Source: Marinobacter salarius (GTDB lineage Bacteria > Pseudomonadota > Gammaproteobacteria > Pseudomonadales > Oleiphilaceae). Taken from it: a stretch of 64,000 nucleotides of DNA. How positions within the stretch are numbered: the stretch's first letter is position 1; the number at the start of each line of letters is the position of its first letter. The stretch lies in contig NZ_CP136693.1 in NCBI RefSeq assembly GCF_032922745.1, forward strand, positions 4,278,001-4,342,000, given 5' to 3'. The notes below the pieces were generated by a model. It searched no databases and was not told where the DNA came from. It worked only from the letters and a program-made list of their open reading frames with translations. The translations under genes were made by a program, and so were the position numbers. Of this stretch, positions 1 to 8,622 are shown one piece after another.

Positions 1-229
1 CCAGCAGGTGTGCAATCGGGTGGCCTTCACAGCGTCGTTCCACAAGGGTTCTGAAGCGGGCAACCAGGGCCGCGTCCACCTCACGCTCGGGCCAGGCCCG
101 GAAAGTGGTTCGGGACCAACCCGTCACATAACCCAGTAGTAGCTCAGCATCGAGGCGCGGAGAATCACCGCCAATAAGCCCGGCAGCTTCTGTCAGCAAC
201 GCCTCACAGGCCAGGGGTTTGTCAATCAT
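1..229 (-). CDS. prmC: Peptide chain release factor N5-glutamine methyltransferase, N-terminal part (cut by window edge)
   Basis: Reading left from an ATG at 229, the frame stays open to the window edge and gives about 76 residues beginning MIDKPLACEALLTEAAGL and continuing with SPRLDAELLLGYVTGWSRT. This resembles the N-terminal helical domain of PrmC/HemK, which binds the release factor. The methyltransferase domain with its NPPY motif lies outside the window. PrmC methylates the Gln of the GGQ motif in RF1 and RF2. The start overlaps the prfA stop by 8 nt, so it is the third gene of a hemA-prfA-prmC operon, the usual order in gammaproteobacteria. The family call rests on the N-terminus plus gene order. 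Confidence 0.85.
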   Translation of the reverse strand, partial: MIDKPLACEALLTEAAGLIGGDSPRLDAELLLGYVTGWSRTTFRAWPEREVDAALVARFRTLVERRCEGHPIAHLL

Positions 230-1307
230 CAGCCAGGGAGGCCAACAGATCGGCCTGGTGTTCCTGCTGCAAAGGCATGATGACGGCATCAAGATCGCCG
301 GAAATAACCTCATCCAGCTTGTACAGCGTCAGGTTGATGCGGTGGTCGGTCACCCGCCCCTGGGGGAAGTTATAGGTGCGGATTCGCTCTGAGCGATCGC
401 CACTGCCCACCAGGCTCTTGCGGGTGGCCGCCATGGTTTTCTGCTGGCGTTCAATTTCCTCATTCTGGAGGCGCGATGCCAGGAAACTCATCGCTTTGGC
501 CCGATTCTTGTGCTGGGAGCGTTCTTCCTGACACTCCACCACAATGCCCGAGGGAATATGGGTAATACGAATCGCCGAATCAGTCTTGTTGACGTGCTGA
601 CCACCGGCGCCAGAGGCTCGGAAGGTGTCCACCCGCAGGTCGGACTTGTTGATTTCAACGGCCTCGGTTTCATCCGCCTCCGGCATCACCGCCACCGTGC
701 AGGCGGAGGTGTGAATTCGGCCCTGGGATTCGGTCTCCGGCACCCGCTGTACCCGGTGGGCACCGGATTCAAACTTGAGTGCCCCATAGACTGCACTACC
801 AGCAATGCGGGCAATGATTTCCTTGTAGCCGCCATGCTCACCCTCATTGGCGCTGATAACCTCAACCTGCCAACGCTGGCGTTCGGCATAACGCATGTAC
901 ATCTTGAACAGGTCACCGGCGAAAATCGCCGCCTCATCGCCCCCAGTGCCGGCACGAACCTCCAGGAATACGTTCTTGCCATCGTTGGGGTCCTTGGGCA
1001 GCATCAGGCGCTGGAGCTCTTCGTCCAGTTCCTCGCTCTTCTGTTCCGCCAGGCCCAACTCCTCTTCCGCCATGGCTCGCATGTCGGCGTCACCGTCGCG
1101 GGCCAGTTCGGTGGCTTCCTTAACATCGTCACGGGATTTCTGCCATGCCTGGAAGCAGTGAACGATGGGTTCAATCTCGGCAAATTCCCGGGACAGGTCG
1201 CGGAATTTATCCTGGTTGGCAATAGTACCCTGATCGCTCAGCAACGCGCTGACTTCCTCGAAGCGGTCAACAAGCTGCTCGAGGCGGGACTGAATCGATG
1301 ACTTCAT
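222..1307 (-). CDS. prfA: Peptide chain release factor 1 (RF1)
   Basis: 361 residues, the normal length for RF1. It recognises UAA and UAG stop codons in the ribosomal A site and triggers peptidyl-tRNA hydrolysis. The catalytic GGQ loop is at residues 235-237 (ASGAGGQHVN), and the stop-codon-reading PxT tripeptide of RF1 (here PET, 190-192) precedes the conserved SQGRIHTSAC segment. RF2 has SPF at that place, so this is RF1. It starts inside the end of hemA (ATGA overlap, 4 nt) and its own end overlaps the prmC start, so translation of the three genes is probably coupled. Confidence 0.98.
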   Translation of the reverse strand: MKSSIQSRLEQLVDRFEEVSALLSDQGTIANQDKFRDLSREFAEIEPIVHCFQAWQKSRDDVKEATELARDGDADMRAMAEEELGLAEQKSEELDEELQRLMLPKDPNDGKNVFLEVRAGTGGDEAAIFAGDLFKMYMRYAERQRWQVEVISANEGEHGGYKEIIARIAGSAVYGALKFESGAHRVQRVPETESQGRIHTSACTVAVMPEADETEAVEINKSDLRVDTFRASGAGGQHVNKTDSAIRITHIPSGIVVECQEERSQHKNRAKAMSFLASRLQNEEIERQQKTMAATRKSLVGSGDRSERIRTYNFPQGRVTDHRINLTLYKLDEVISGDLDAVIMPLQQEHQADLLASLADD

Positions 1308-2593
1308 AGTTTTTCCGGGGTGATGGGCGCGTCGGCATCCAGCACATCAAGCTGATGCAGCTCTCTGAGCCATTGAGTGACTTCGGTTCTGCCCTCCGTG
1401 GTGGCCTTGCGGACCTGGATGGACGGCTCGTGCAGTAATTTGTTGGTCAACCCCCGGGCCATGCTTCGCATCACGGTTTCGGGGTCTGCGCCATTACGCA
1501 GGGCGCGGATGGCCTTTTCGGTCTCCCCGTCTCTCAGGGCTTCGGCCCGCTGACGGAACTGCTTGAGGGTGGAGACAGCATCCAGGGCCCGTAGCTGGCT
1601 CAGGAACTGCTGTACGCCATCAGCAACCATGTTCTCGGCTTCCCGCGCGGCGCCCTCTCGGGAACGAACGTTCTCCTCGATAACCTGCCGCAAGTCGTCA
1701 ACGGTATAGAGATAGACATCAGCCAGGGAACCCACCTCGGGTTCGATATCCCTGGGAACGGCGATATCCACCATGAAATAGGGGCGATGCTTGCGCTTTT
1801 TAAGCGCACGCTCCACGGCGCCCTTGCCAAGGATAGGCAACGGGCTGGCAGTGGAGGAAATGATGATGTCCACATTTGCCAGGTGTTCTGGAATGTCGGA
1901 GAGCATAATGCCCTGCCCGCCACGGGAGTCCGCCAGCGCCTGGGCACGTTCCAGGGTACGATTGGCAACCAGGAAATTTTTCACGCCAGCGTCGGCCAGA
2001 TGCCTCGCGACCAGCTCAATGGTTTTGCCGGCGCCAATCAGCAAGGCCCGATTGCGGGACATATCCGCAAAGATGTGATGCGCCATGCTGACCGCAGCGT
2101 AGGCCACCGACACCGGGTTTTCGCCAATAGCAGTCTGCGTGCGCACCCGCTTGGCAACGGAGAACGTATGTTCGAACAGACGGGACAGGAACGCACCGCT
2201 CGCCTCATGCTCGCGAGCGAGGGCATAGGCGTCCTTGAGCTGGCCGAGAATTTGCGGCTCTCCAAGCACCATGGAGTCCAGCCCCGACGCAACCCGCATG
2301 ATGTGGCGCACGGCGTCTGAGTCCCGATGTACGTAGAGCACGTCTTCCAGGTCTGCCGCCTCCATGTCATGAAACCCCGCCAACCACTGCAATACCGCCG
2401 GGGCACAGTCGTCATCTCCGGCCAGATACAGTTCGGTGCGGTTGCAGGTAGACAGGATCGCCGCCTCGCTGGCGCCGGAAGTGGCACGCAGTTCGGCAAA
2501 CGCCTCGGCCATACGCTCGGGCGTGAACGCGACGCGCTCACGCAACTCTACCGGTGCGGTGCGATGATTGATTCCGAGGGTGACCAGTGCCAT
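1304..2593 (-). CDS. hemA: Glutamyl-tRNA reductase
   Basis: 429 residues. It reduces glutamyl-tRNA(Glu) to glutamate-1-semialdehyde with NADPH, the first committed step of the C5 route to 5-aminolevulinate and haem. The N-terminal catalytic domain has the nucleophilic cysteine at residue 50 in STCNRTELY; an NADP-binding Rossmann domain follows (LLIGAGKTIELVARHL), then a C-terminal helical dimerisation domain. First gene of the hemA-prfA-prmC operon, transcribed away from the TPR lipoprotein/lolB operon. The 231-nt gap between them must hold both promoters; I could not assign convincing -35/-10 elements there. Confidence 0.98.
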   Translation of the reverse strand: MALVTLGINHRTAPVELRERVAFTPERMAEAFAELRATSGASEAAILSTCNRTELYLAGDDDCAPAVLQWLAGFHDMEAADLEDVLYVHRDSDAVRHIMRVASGLDSMVLGEPQILGQLKDAYALAREHEASGAFLSRLFEHTFSVAKRVRTQTAIGENPVSVAYAAVSMAHHIFADMSRNRALLIGAGKTIELVARHLADAGVKNFLVANRTLERAQALADSRGGQGIMLSDIPEHLANVDIIISSTASPLPILGKGAVERALKKRKHRPYFMVDIAVPRDIEPEVGSLADVYLYTVDDLRQVIEENVRSREGAAREAENMVADGVQQFLSQLRALDAVSTLKQFRQRAEALRDGETEKAIRALRNGADPETVMRSMARGLTNKLLHEPSIQVRKATTEGRTEVTQWLRELHQLDVLDADAPITPEKL

Positions 2594-2824
2594 ATCGGGG
2601 TTAGACTGCCTTATCTTTGACGACGGTTCGATACCGCCATTTTAACGATCGGGAGCCAGTGTCGCCACCCATAACCATCGTGATATCGGCAACTGCTGAC
2701 AGGTTGGGCAATATCAAGCGCTTGTGCCATCATAGAGCCTTGTCGCACTACGCCACATCTGAGACCGCCGCCAGACCCTTCTCCGGCCGATCAGGTGCAT
2801 CGTACACAGATCATGGGATGTTGC

Positions 2825-4573
2825 ATGCATAAGTCTGCATTACTGCTTGGTACCTGCCTGCTTGGGCTTTCCCTGTCCGGCTGCGCTTTTCTTCAGGACA
2901 ACCAGGAATCGCAATCCACCTCGTCGCCTGATGACGCCACTGCATCATCCGCGGAACCGTCACCGGACATCCGTTATGCCGATTTTGAGCCGGAAGAACT
3001 GTACCTGCTGCTCTCCGGCGAGATAGCCGCCCAGCGGGGTCGATTTGACGTCACGCTTGTCAATTACATGAAGGCGGCACAGCAATCCCGCGACCTGGGC
3101 GTGATTGAGCGGACCATGCGCATTGCCCAGTCACTGAACGCCGATAACGCGCAGCAACAATTGGCGGCGCTGTGGCTGGAGGTAGCTCCGGACAACATGC
3201 AGGCACATCGTATCTCCGCCATCCAGGCTGTAAAAAAGAACGAACTGGAGACCGCCCTGAGCCATATGGAACAGATCATGGATCTGGGCGGCGACGCGGA
3301 TTTTGACAGCCTGGCCGCGATGGCCGGCAACCTGCCGCCGGAACAACAGCAGGAACTGCTCGACCTATACCAGAAACTGGAGCAGCGCCACCCTGACAAC
3401 CCGGAACTGCAATACAGCATTTCCCTTCTACTGAAGGTAACGGGCGAGCCCCAGCAAGCCCTCGCCAAACTGGAGCCCCTTCTGGACAGCAAGCCGGATT
3501 TCCAGCCGGCACTGATACTCAAGGGCGACCTGCTCTACCAGACCGACCAGAAACAACAGGCCCTGGATCATCTGAGGGCGAATACACGGCAATTCCCAGA
3601 CAATCGCCAGATGGGAACCCTCTATGGCCGCATGCTGATCGGTGAAGGCGAACTGCAAACCGCCCAGAACGAATTCCGACGGCTGGTCAAACGCTTCCCC
3701 GACGTTCCCGGACTGCGACTCTCCCACGCCCTGGTCGCACTTGAAAACGATCAGATCGCACTGGCCGAGGAAGAGCTGACACGCCTGATCGAACAAGGCC
3801 ATCATAGTGATGAGGCTCATTACTACCTCGGGCGGATTGCCGATGAGGAAGACGAAAACGAGCAGGCCATCGGCTACTACAGAAATGTCGAGAAAGGTAA
3901 CTATTATTTCCCGGCCCTGGCCCGTGCCAGTGAACTCATGGCGGAACAGGGAGAGCTGGACGAAGCCCTGGCCGACATTCGCGAGATCCGGAACAATAAC
4001 CCTGAACAGGAAGAGAATTTCCGCCTGCTGGAAATCAACCTCCTGCTGGATAGGGACCATGATGAGCGAGCTCTCCAGGCGGCCAATGAAGCTTTGGAAT
4101 CTTTCCCTGGCAATGTCCGCATTCGCTACGCCCGTGCCATGCTGCTCGACTCCATGGATAAGCCAGAGCAGGCCGAAGCCGATCTGAGAACAATCATCGA
4201 GGAACAGCCCGACAACGCCGTGGCACTCAACGCGCTGGGTTATATCCTTACCACCCGCACGGACCGACTCGATGAAGCCAGGGACTATATTGAGAGAGCC
4301 CTGGCCATCGATCCGGAGAACCCTGCCATACTCGATAGCATGGGCTGGGTACTGTATCTGCAGGGCAACACCGACGAGTCACTGAGCTATCTGTCACGTG
4401 CCTGGGAGGCCTACGCTGACCCGGAAGTAGCCGCTCATTACGGCGAAGCGCTCTGGCAAACCGGCAATCAGGAACAGGCCCGCTCGATCTGGAGAGAAGG
4501 CTTCGAGCAGGACCCGGACCACCCGATACTGACTGAAACTGTTGAAAGGCTGACCGGGGAGCCGTCCCTGTGA
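2825..4573 (+). CDS. Tetratricopeptide-repeat lipoprotein upstream of lolB
   Basis: 582 residues from the ATG at 2825, chosen because it gives a compact lipoprotein signal (lipobox LSGC, Cys 20) and has GGGA a few bases upstream; in-frame starts at 2795 (GTG) and 2813 (ATG) would only lengthen the signal. The mature protein is almost entirely helical TPR-type repeats: repeated A-L-x4-Y/L and NPxxP-type turns, the clearest near the C-terminus in the segment reading ALNALGYILTTRT and ILDSMGWVLYLQGN. A TPR protein sits at the same place, between hemA and lolB, in Pseudomonas. It probably acts as a periplasmic or outer-membrane scaffold; the partner is unknown. The stop overlaps the lolB start by 4 nt, implying co-translation. 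Confidence 0.88.
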   Translation: MHKSALLLGTCLLGLSLSGCAFLQDNQESQSTSSPDDATASSAEPSPDIRYADFEPEELYLLLSGEIAAQRGRFDVTLVNYMKAAQQSRDLGVIERTMRIAQSLNADNAQQQLAALWLEVAPDNMQAHRISAIQAVKKNELETALSHMEQIMDLGGDADFDSLAAMAGNLPPEQQQELLDLYQKLEQRHPDNPELQYSISLLLKVTGEPQQALAKLEPLLDSKPDFQPALILKGDLLYQTDQKQQALDHLRANTRQFPDNRQMGTLYGRMLIGEGELQTAQNEFRRLVKRFPDVPGLRLSHALVALENDQIALAEEELTRLIEQGHHSDEAHYYLGRIADEEDENEQAIGYYRNVEKGNYYFPALARASELMAEQGELDEALADIREIRNNNPEQEENFRLLEINLLLDRDHDERALQAANEALESFPGNVRIRYARAMLLDSMDKPEQAEADLRTIIEEQPDNAVALNALGYILTTRTDRLDEARDYIERALAIDPENPAILDSMGWVLYLQGNTDESLSYLSRAWEAYADPEVAAHYGEALWQTGNQEQARSIWREGFEQDPDHPILTETVERLTGEPSL

Positions 4574-5208
4574 AATTATCGGTTATCGCGCTGACGTTCG
4601 CCGCCCTGGTTCTGAGCGGCTGTAGCTCACTGACAGTTGAACCACTTCCCGAAGGCCTGACTGAACAGCCACCGGCCGACTGGCGCAAGACCAGTGCCCG
4701 ACTTGACCAGCTTCAGCACTGGGAACTGACCGGCAAACTCGCCGTTCGCCAGCCCTCGGACAGCGGCACCGCCGTCATCAACTACTGGAAACAGGACCGG
4801 GAAACGTACGAACTGGCGCTGTCATCATCGTTCCTCGGTATGGGCCGCACTACCCTTGAAGGCGTTCCCGGGTTCATCGAACTCACACTTCCCAACGGCG
4901 AGCGCTACCAGTCCGGCGACCCGGAGTCCCTGGTCAACGCCGCCACCGGCTGGCTGCTCCCCATTGACAGCCTGGCCTGGTGGATACGGGGCCTGCCCGG
5001 CCCTGACGGGGACTTCCGGCTGTTCTTCGACGACAAGGGTCAACTGGCCGTCATACGCCAACTGGGCTGGGAGATCCGCTACGACCGCTGGCAAGCATTC
5101 ATAGAGGGCTACCCTCATCTGCCCGCCCGTATCACGGCGGTCAAGGGCGAGAAGCGCGTGAGGGTGGTGGTTACCAGCTGGAACCAGACCGATGGAGACA
5201 GCCGGTGA
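4570..5208 (+). CDS. lolB: Outer-membrane lipoprotein insertion protein LolB
   Basis: 212 residues with a GTG start that overlaps the preceding stop (GTGA) and is preceded by GGGGAG. The signal ends in a lipobox LSGC with Cys 18 as the lipidation site. The mature part has the LolB features: WELTGKLAVRQ near residue 50 and the later WWIRGLPGP. LolB accepts lipoproteins from the periplasmic carrier LolA and inserts them in the inner leaflet of the outer membrane. Second gene of the TPR-lolB-ispE-tRNA-prs unit, where lolB and ispE are commonly neighbours. Confidence 0.95.
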   Translation: MKLSVIALTFAALVLSGCSSLTVEPLPEGLTEQPPADWRKTSARLDQLQHWELTGKLAVRQPSDSGTAVINYWKQDRETYELALSSSFLGMGRTTLEGVPGFIELTLPNGERYQSGDPESLVNAATGWLLPIDSLAWWIRGLPGPDGDFRLFFDDKGQLAVIRQLGWEIRYDRWQAFIEGYPHLPARITAVKGEKRVRVVVTSWNQTDGDSR

Positions 5209-6062
5209 ACAGCCTGGTTCTGCCCTCCCCGGCAAAACTGAACCTCTTCCTGCATATTCTCGGGCGTCGACCGGATGGCTACCATGAACTGCAAACCCTG
5301 TTTCAGTTTCTGAATTATGGCGACACCCTGACCCTGACCGCACGCACCGATGGCAGAATCGTCCTTGAGCAATCCCTGCCCGGGGTGCCCGACGAGGAAA
5401 ACCTGATTGTCCGTGCTGCGCGACAACTGGCGGCAACCGCAGGTCATACGACTCCCGGTGTCAGTATTGCAGTCGACAAGCAGTTGCCCATGGGCGGTGG
5501 CCTGGGTGGTGGCAGCTCCAATGCCGCCACCACACTGGTGGGGCTGAACCGCCTGTGGGGCCTGAACCGCTCCCTGGACGAGTTGGCTGAACTGGGCCTG
5601 TCCCTGGGTGCCGATGTGCCCGTATTCGTTCGCGGACATGCAGCCTGGGGCGAAGGCGTGGGCGAACGACTCACCGACGCCAACCCACCAGAAGACTGGT
5701 TTCTGGTTATAAAACCACCTTGCGATATAAGCACCAAAGAGATTTTTTCCGAGCAAGGGTTGACAAGGGATACCCCCGGAATCAAAATAGCGCCCGCTTT
5801 TGAGGGAGACGCCTCGAGGTACCGAAACGACTGTGAGGATGTAGTTCGAAGACTGTATCCTGAGGTTCATCAAAGCCTGGAGTGGCTTGCACAATTCGGA
5901 CCTGCAAGATTAACCGGAACCGGGGCTTGCATATTTGGACGTTTCCCGACAGAATCCGCAGCCCGGATTATCTGGGAAAGCAAACCCTCCGGCATCACGG
6001 GGTTCGTAGCTCAAGGGGTGAACATTTCACCACTTCACAAAAAGCTGACAGAGCTGAAATGA
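5205..6062 (+). CDS. ispE: 4-diphosphocytidyl-2-C-methyl-D-erythritol kinase
   Basis: 285 residues, GTG start overlapping the lolB stop by 4 nt, with GGAG 8 nt upstream. GHMP-family kinase of the MEP isoprenoid pathway; it phosphorylates CDP-ME at the 2-hydroxyl using ATP. The N-terminus has PSPAKLNLFLHILGRRPDGYHEL and the ATP-binding GHMP loop is MGGGLGGGSSNAAT (about residues 95-108). A C-terminal GTGACIFG segment corresponds to the third GHMP motif. A tRNA gene follows 19 nt after the stop. Confidence 0.97.
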   Translation: MNSLVLPSPAKLNLFLHILGRRPDGYHELQTLFQFLNYGDTLTLTARTDGRIVLEQSLPGVPDEENLIVRAARQLAATAGHTTPGVSIAVDKQLPMGGGLGGGSSNAATTLVGLNRLWGLNRSLDELAELGLSLGADVPVFVRGHAAWGEGVGERLTDANPPEDWFLVIKPPCDISTKEIFSEQGLTRDTPGIKIAPAFEGDASRYRNDCEDVVRRLYPEVHQSLEWLAQFGPARLTGTGACIFGRFPTESAARIIWESKPSGITGFVAQGVNISPLHKKLTELK

Positions 6063-6081
6063 TGCCAAAAAAGCACGATAC

Positions 6082-6156
6082 TGGGGTGTCGCCAAGTGGT
6101 AAGGCAACGGGTTTTGATCCCGTCATGCGCAGGTTCGAATCCTGCCACCCCAGCCA
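6082..6156 (+). tRNA. tRNA-Gln (anticodon TTG)
   Basis: 75 nt including an encoded CCA. The acceptor stem TGGGGTG (6082-6088) pairs with CACCCCA (6146-6152), discriminator G, then CCA. The T arm is GCAGG/CCTGC around TTCGAAT (6129-6145). The anticodon loop TTTTGAT carries TTG and is closed by ACGGG/CCCGT. It lies between ispE and prs on the same strand, only 19 nt after the ispE stop, so it is probably cut from the operon transcript. The same ispE-tRNA-Gln-prs arrangement is known from Pseudomonas. Confidence 0.97.
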
Positions 6157-6208
6157 CCTTTCTCCCGCTTCTTCTGAATCAAACGCCGATACCGAGAAGG
6201 ATGCCGTC

Positions 6209-7159
6209 GTGTCCAAACTGATGATTTTTACTGGCAACGCCAACCCGGAGCTTGCCAAGGCCATCGCCCAGAAACTTCACATTCCCATGGGCCAGGCCAC
6301 CGTTGGAACCTTCAGCGATGGTGAAACCACCGTTGAAATCAACGAAAATGTTCGCGGGCATGATGTCTTCATCATTCAGCCCACCTGCAACCCCACCAAC
6401 GATAACCTGATGGAACTGATCGTGATGGCCGACGCACTGCGCCGTGCATCTGCCACCCGGGTTACCGCGGTTATCCCCTACTATGGCTATGCCCGCCAGG
6501 ATCGCCGTGTTCGCTCCACCCGTGTTGCCATTAGTGCCAAAGTGGTTGCAGATATGATTTCCAGCATCGGCGTTGACAGGGTCCTGACCGTTGACCTCCA
6601 CGCCGACCAGATCCAGGGCTTCTTCGACATTCCGGTGGACAATATCTACGCCACCCCGGTCATGCTTGAGGATATCGAGAAGCAGCGCTTTGAGAACTTC
6701 GTAGTGGTATCTCCTGACGTTGGCGGCGTTGTTCGTGCCCGCGCCGTTGCCAAGCGACTGGACGATGCCGACCTCGCCATCATCGACAAGCGCCGTCCCA
6801 AGGCCAACGTGTCGCAGGTCATGCACATCATCGGTGATGTAAAGGACAAGACCTGTATCCTGGTGGACGACATCATCGACACCGCCGGCACGCTTTGCAA
6901 AGCCGCCAACGCTCTTAAGGAGCATGGTGCCGCCAGCGTGGTCGCCTACATCACCCACCCCGTCCTTTCAGGCCCGGCTGTTGACAACCTCAACGCCTCC
7001 GAATTGGACGAACTGGTTGTCTGCGACACCATCCCACTGGGTGACAAAGCGCGTAATTGTGATAAGATCCGCATCCTCACTATGGCTGGGCTGCTTGCGG
7101 AATCCATTCGTCGCGTCAGCAACGAAGAGTCCATCAGCGCGATGTTTGAGAACGCCTGA
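6209..7159 (+). CDS. prs: Ribose-phosphate pyrophosphokinase (PRPP synthetase)
   Basis: 316 residues from a GTG at 6209 (protein begins MSKLMIFTGNANPEL, matching the usual start of bacterial Prs); AGAAGG lies 8 nt upstream. The open frame extends further back through the tRNA-Gln, but that part is not coding. The enzyme transfers pyrophosphate from ATP to ribose 5-phosphate. It carries the FSDGE segment, YGYARQDRR (ATP binding), the VDLHADQIQGFF region and the PRPP-binding loop ILVDDIIDTAGTL (about residues 214-226). A strong terminator follows 33 nt after the stop, ending the operon. Confidence 0.97.
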   Translation: MSKLMIFTGNANPELAKAIAQKLHIPMGQATVGTFSDGETTVEINENVRGHDVFIIQPTCNPTNDNLMELIVMADALRRASATRVTAVIPYYGYARQDRRVRSTRVAISAKVVADMISSIGVDRVLTVDLHADQIQGFFDIPVDNIYATPVMLEDIEKQRFENFVVVSPDVGGVVRARAVAKRLDDADLAIIDKRRPKANVSQVMHIIGDVKDKTCILVDDIIDTAGTLCKAANALKEHGAASVVAYITHPVLSGPAVDNLNASELDELVVCDTIPLGDKARNCDKIRILTMAGLLAESIRRVSNEESISAMFENA

Positions 7160-7192
7160 TCAGCTAACCACCTGATTTAGTGAAAAGAATCC

Positions 7193-7225
7193 AGACCGGG
7201 AGCCCAGTGGGCTCCCGGTCTGTTT
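7193..7225 (+). terminator. Rho-independent terminator after prs
   Basis: Perfect 13-bp stem: AGACCGGGAGCCC (7193-7205), loop AGT, GGGCTCCCGGTCT (7209-7221), followed by GTTT. It ends the lolB-ispE-tRNA-prs transcript before rplY. Confidence 0.85.
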
Positions 7226-7314
7226 AGTCCGCCGGAAAACAGCCGGCATATCGAAAATATCACCGGTTCAGGACCTGGTCGCGGGCCGCTCTGGTGAAAA
7301 TTGAGGTTATAACC

Positions 7315-7968
7315 ATGTCTCAGGAATTTCTTATCGAAGCATTTCCTCGTGGCGATCAGGGGAGAGGTGCGAGCCGCCGCCTGCGTCGTGAGGAGCGTAA
7401 AATTCCGGCCATCATTTATGGCGGGAAGAAAGAAGCCGTTTCGATTTCCATCTGGCACAACGAGCTGAAAAAAGCTCTGGAAAACGAAGCCTTCTTCTCA
7501 CACATTCTGACCATCGAACTGGAAGGCAAGAAAGAAAGCGTGATCCTGAAGGATCTGCAGCGTCACCCGTACAAGCCGCTGCTGACCCACGCTGACTTCC
7601 TGCGCGTTGACAAGGATCACGAAATCCACGTTAACGTACCGCTGCACTTCCTGAACGAAGAAACTGCACCGGCCATCAAGCTCCAGGGCGGCGTTGCCAA
7701 CCACCAGATCAACGAAGTAGAAGTGATCTGTCTGCCGCAGAACCTGCCTGAGTTCCTCGAAGTCGACATGACTGCCGTGGAGATGGACCAGGTTGTTCAC
7801 CTGAGCGACCTCAAACTGCCGAAAGGCGTTCGTATTGCGGCTCTGCTGCAGGGTGAAGACCACGACCTGCCCGTCGTTGCAATCCACAAGCCGCGCGCTG
7901 CCAAGACAGAAGATACTGACGAAGGCGAAGACGGCGAAGCGGGTGAAGAAGGCGAAGACAAGGAGTAA
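7315..7968 (+). CDS. rplY: 50S ribosomal protein L25/general stress protein Ctc
   Basis: 217 residues from the ATG at 7315 (GAGG about 9 nt upstream; an in-frame ATG at 7294 has no ribosome-binding site and adds an atypical MKIEVIT). This is the long Ctc/TL5 form: an N-terminal 5S rRNA-binding L25 domain of about 95 residues (GASRRLRREERKIPAIIYGG) followed by a beta-rich C-terminal domain, ending in an acidic tail of Glu, Asp and Gly from about residue 200. It has its own transcript start after the prs terminator and probably leads rplY-pth-ychF. Confidence 0.96.
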   Translation: MSQEFLIEAFPRGDQGRGASRRLRREERKIPAIIYGGKKEAVSISIWHNELKKALENEAFFSHILTIELEGKKESVILKDLQRHPYKPLLTHADFLRVDKDHEIHVNVPLHFLNEETAPAIKLQGGVANHQINEVEVICLPQNLPEFLEVDMTAVEMDQVVHLSDLKLPKGVRIAALLQGEDHDLPVVAIHKPRAAKTEDTDEGEDGEAGEEGEDKE

Positions 7969-7998
7969 TCGCTCCTGTACGAATGAGGGCAACGGCAG

Positions 7999-8586
7999 AT
8001 GGCACAGGATATCCTCATGGTGGTGGGACTGGGTAACCCCGGCCCCGACTATGCGAATACCCGCCACAACGCCGGTGCCCTGTTCGTGGAAGCACTGGCC
8101 CGTGAAACGGGCCAGTCGCTCCGCCCCGAAAAGAAATACCACGGGCTCTACGCCCGAATTCAGCTTCAGGGTCTCGACCTGCACCTGCTGAACCCTTCCA
8201 CGTATATGAACCGCAGTGGCCTCTCCATCAAGGCACTGGCGGACTTCTTCAAGATTCAGCCCCAACAGATTCTGGTTGCCCACGACGAGCTCGATCTGCC
8301 ACCGGGTACCGCCAAGCTAAAAAAAGGCGGCGGCCATGGCGGACACAACGGCCTGCGGGACACCATTGCTCACCTCGGCACCAACGACTTCCAGCGCCTG
8401 CGCATCGGCATCGGCCACCCCGGCGACAGCCGCCAGGTCACAGGCTATGTTCTCGGCCGCCTGGGCAAACGGGAAACCGAAGAACTCAACGCCCTGATCG
8501 ACGAAATCATTCGCGTACTGCCGGACGCTGCCAGCGGCAAACTTCCCGCTGCGATGAATCGCTTGCACAGCTTCAAACCGGTATAA
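7999..8586 (+). CDS. pth: Peptidyl-tRNA hydrolase
   Basis: 195 residues. It cleaves the ester bond between the nascent peptide and tRNA in drop-off peptidyl-tRNA, recycling the tRNA. Catalytic residues are visible: Asn 13 and His 23 in VGLGNPGPDYANTRHN, Asp 96 in VAHDELDLPPG, and the substrate-binding Asn in STYMNRSG. It starts 30 nt after rplY and is followed 36 nt later by ychF, the rplY-pth-ychF order common in gammaproteobacteria. Confidence 0.98.
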   Translation: MAQDILMVVGLGNPGPDYANTRHNAGALFVEALARETGQSLRPEKKYHGLYARIQLQGLDLHLLNPSTYMNRSGLSIKALADFFKIQPQQILVAHDELDLPPGTAKLKKGGGHGGHNGLRDTIAHLGTNDFQRLRIGIGHPGDSRQVTGYVLGRLGKRETEELNALIDEIIRVLPDAASGKLPAAMNRLHSFKPV

Positions 8587-8622
8587 TCCGCCCAAATTTT
8601 CCAGCACCAGCAGAGGCATTCC

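Noticed and set aside
510..1301. A 263-codon frame opposite prfA
   Set aside because: The GGQ-containing prfA on the other strand explains this DNA; no domain in this frame.
2617..2824. Small 71-codon frame in the hemA/TPR intergenic region
   Set aside because: Low-complexity-free but unlike any known protein, no ribosome-binding site and lies in the divergent promoter region.
5882..6208. Upstream extension of the prs reading frame
   Set aside because: It runs over the end of ispE and through the tRNA-Gln; the GTG at 6209 with AGAAGG upstream gives the normal Prs start.
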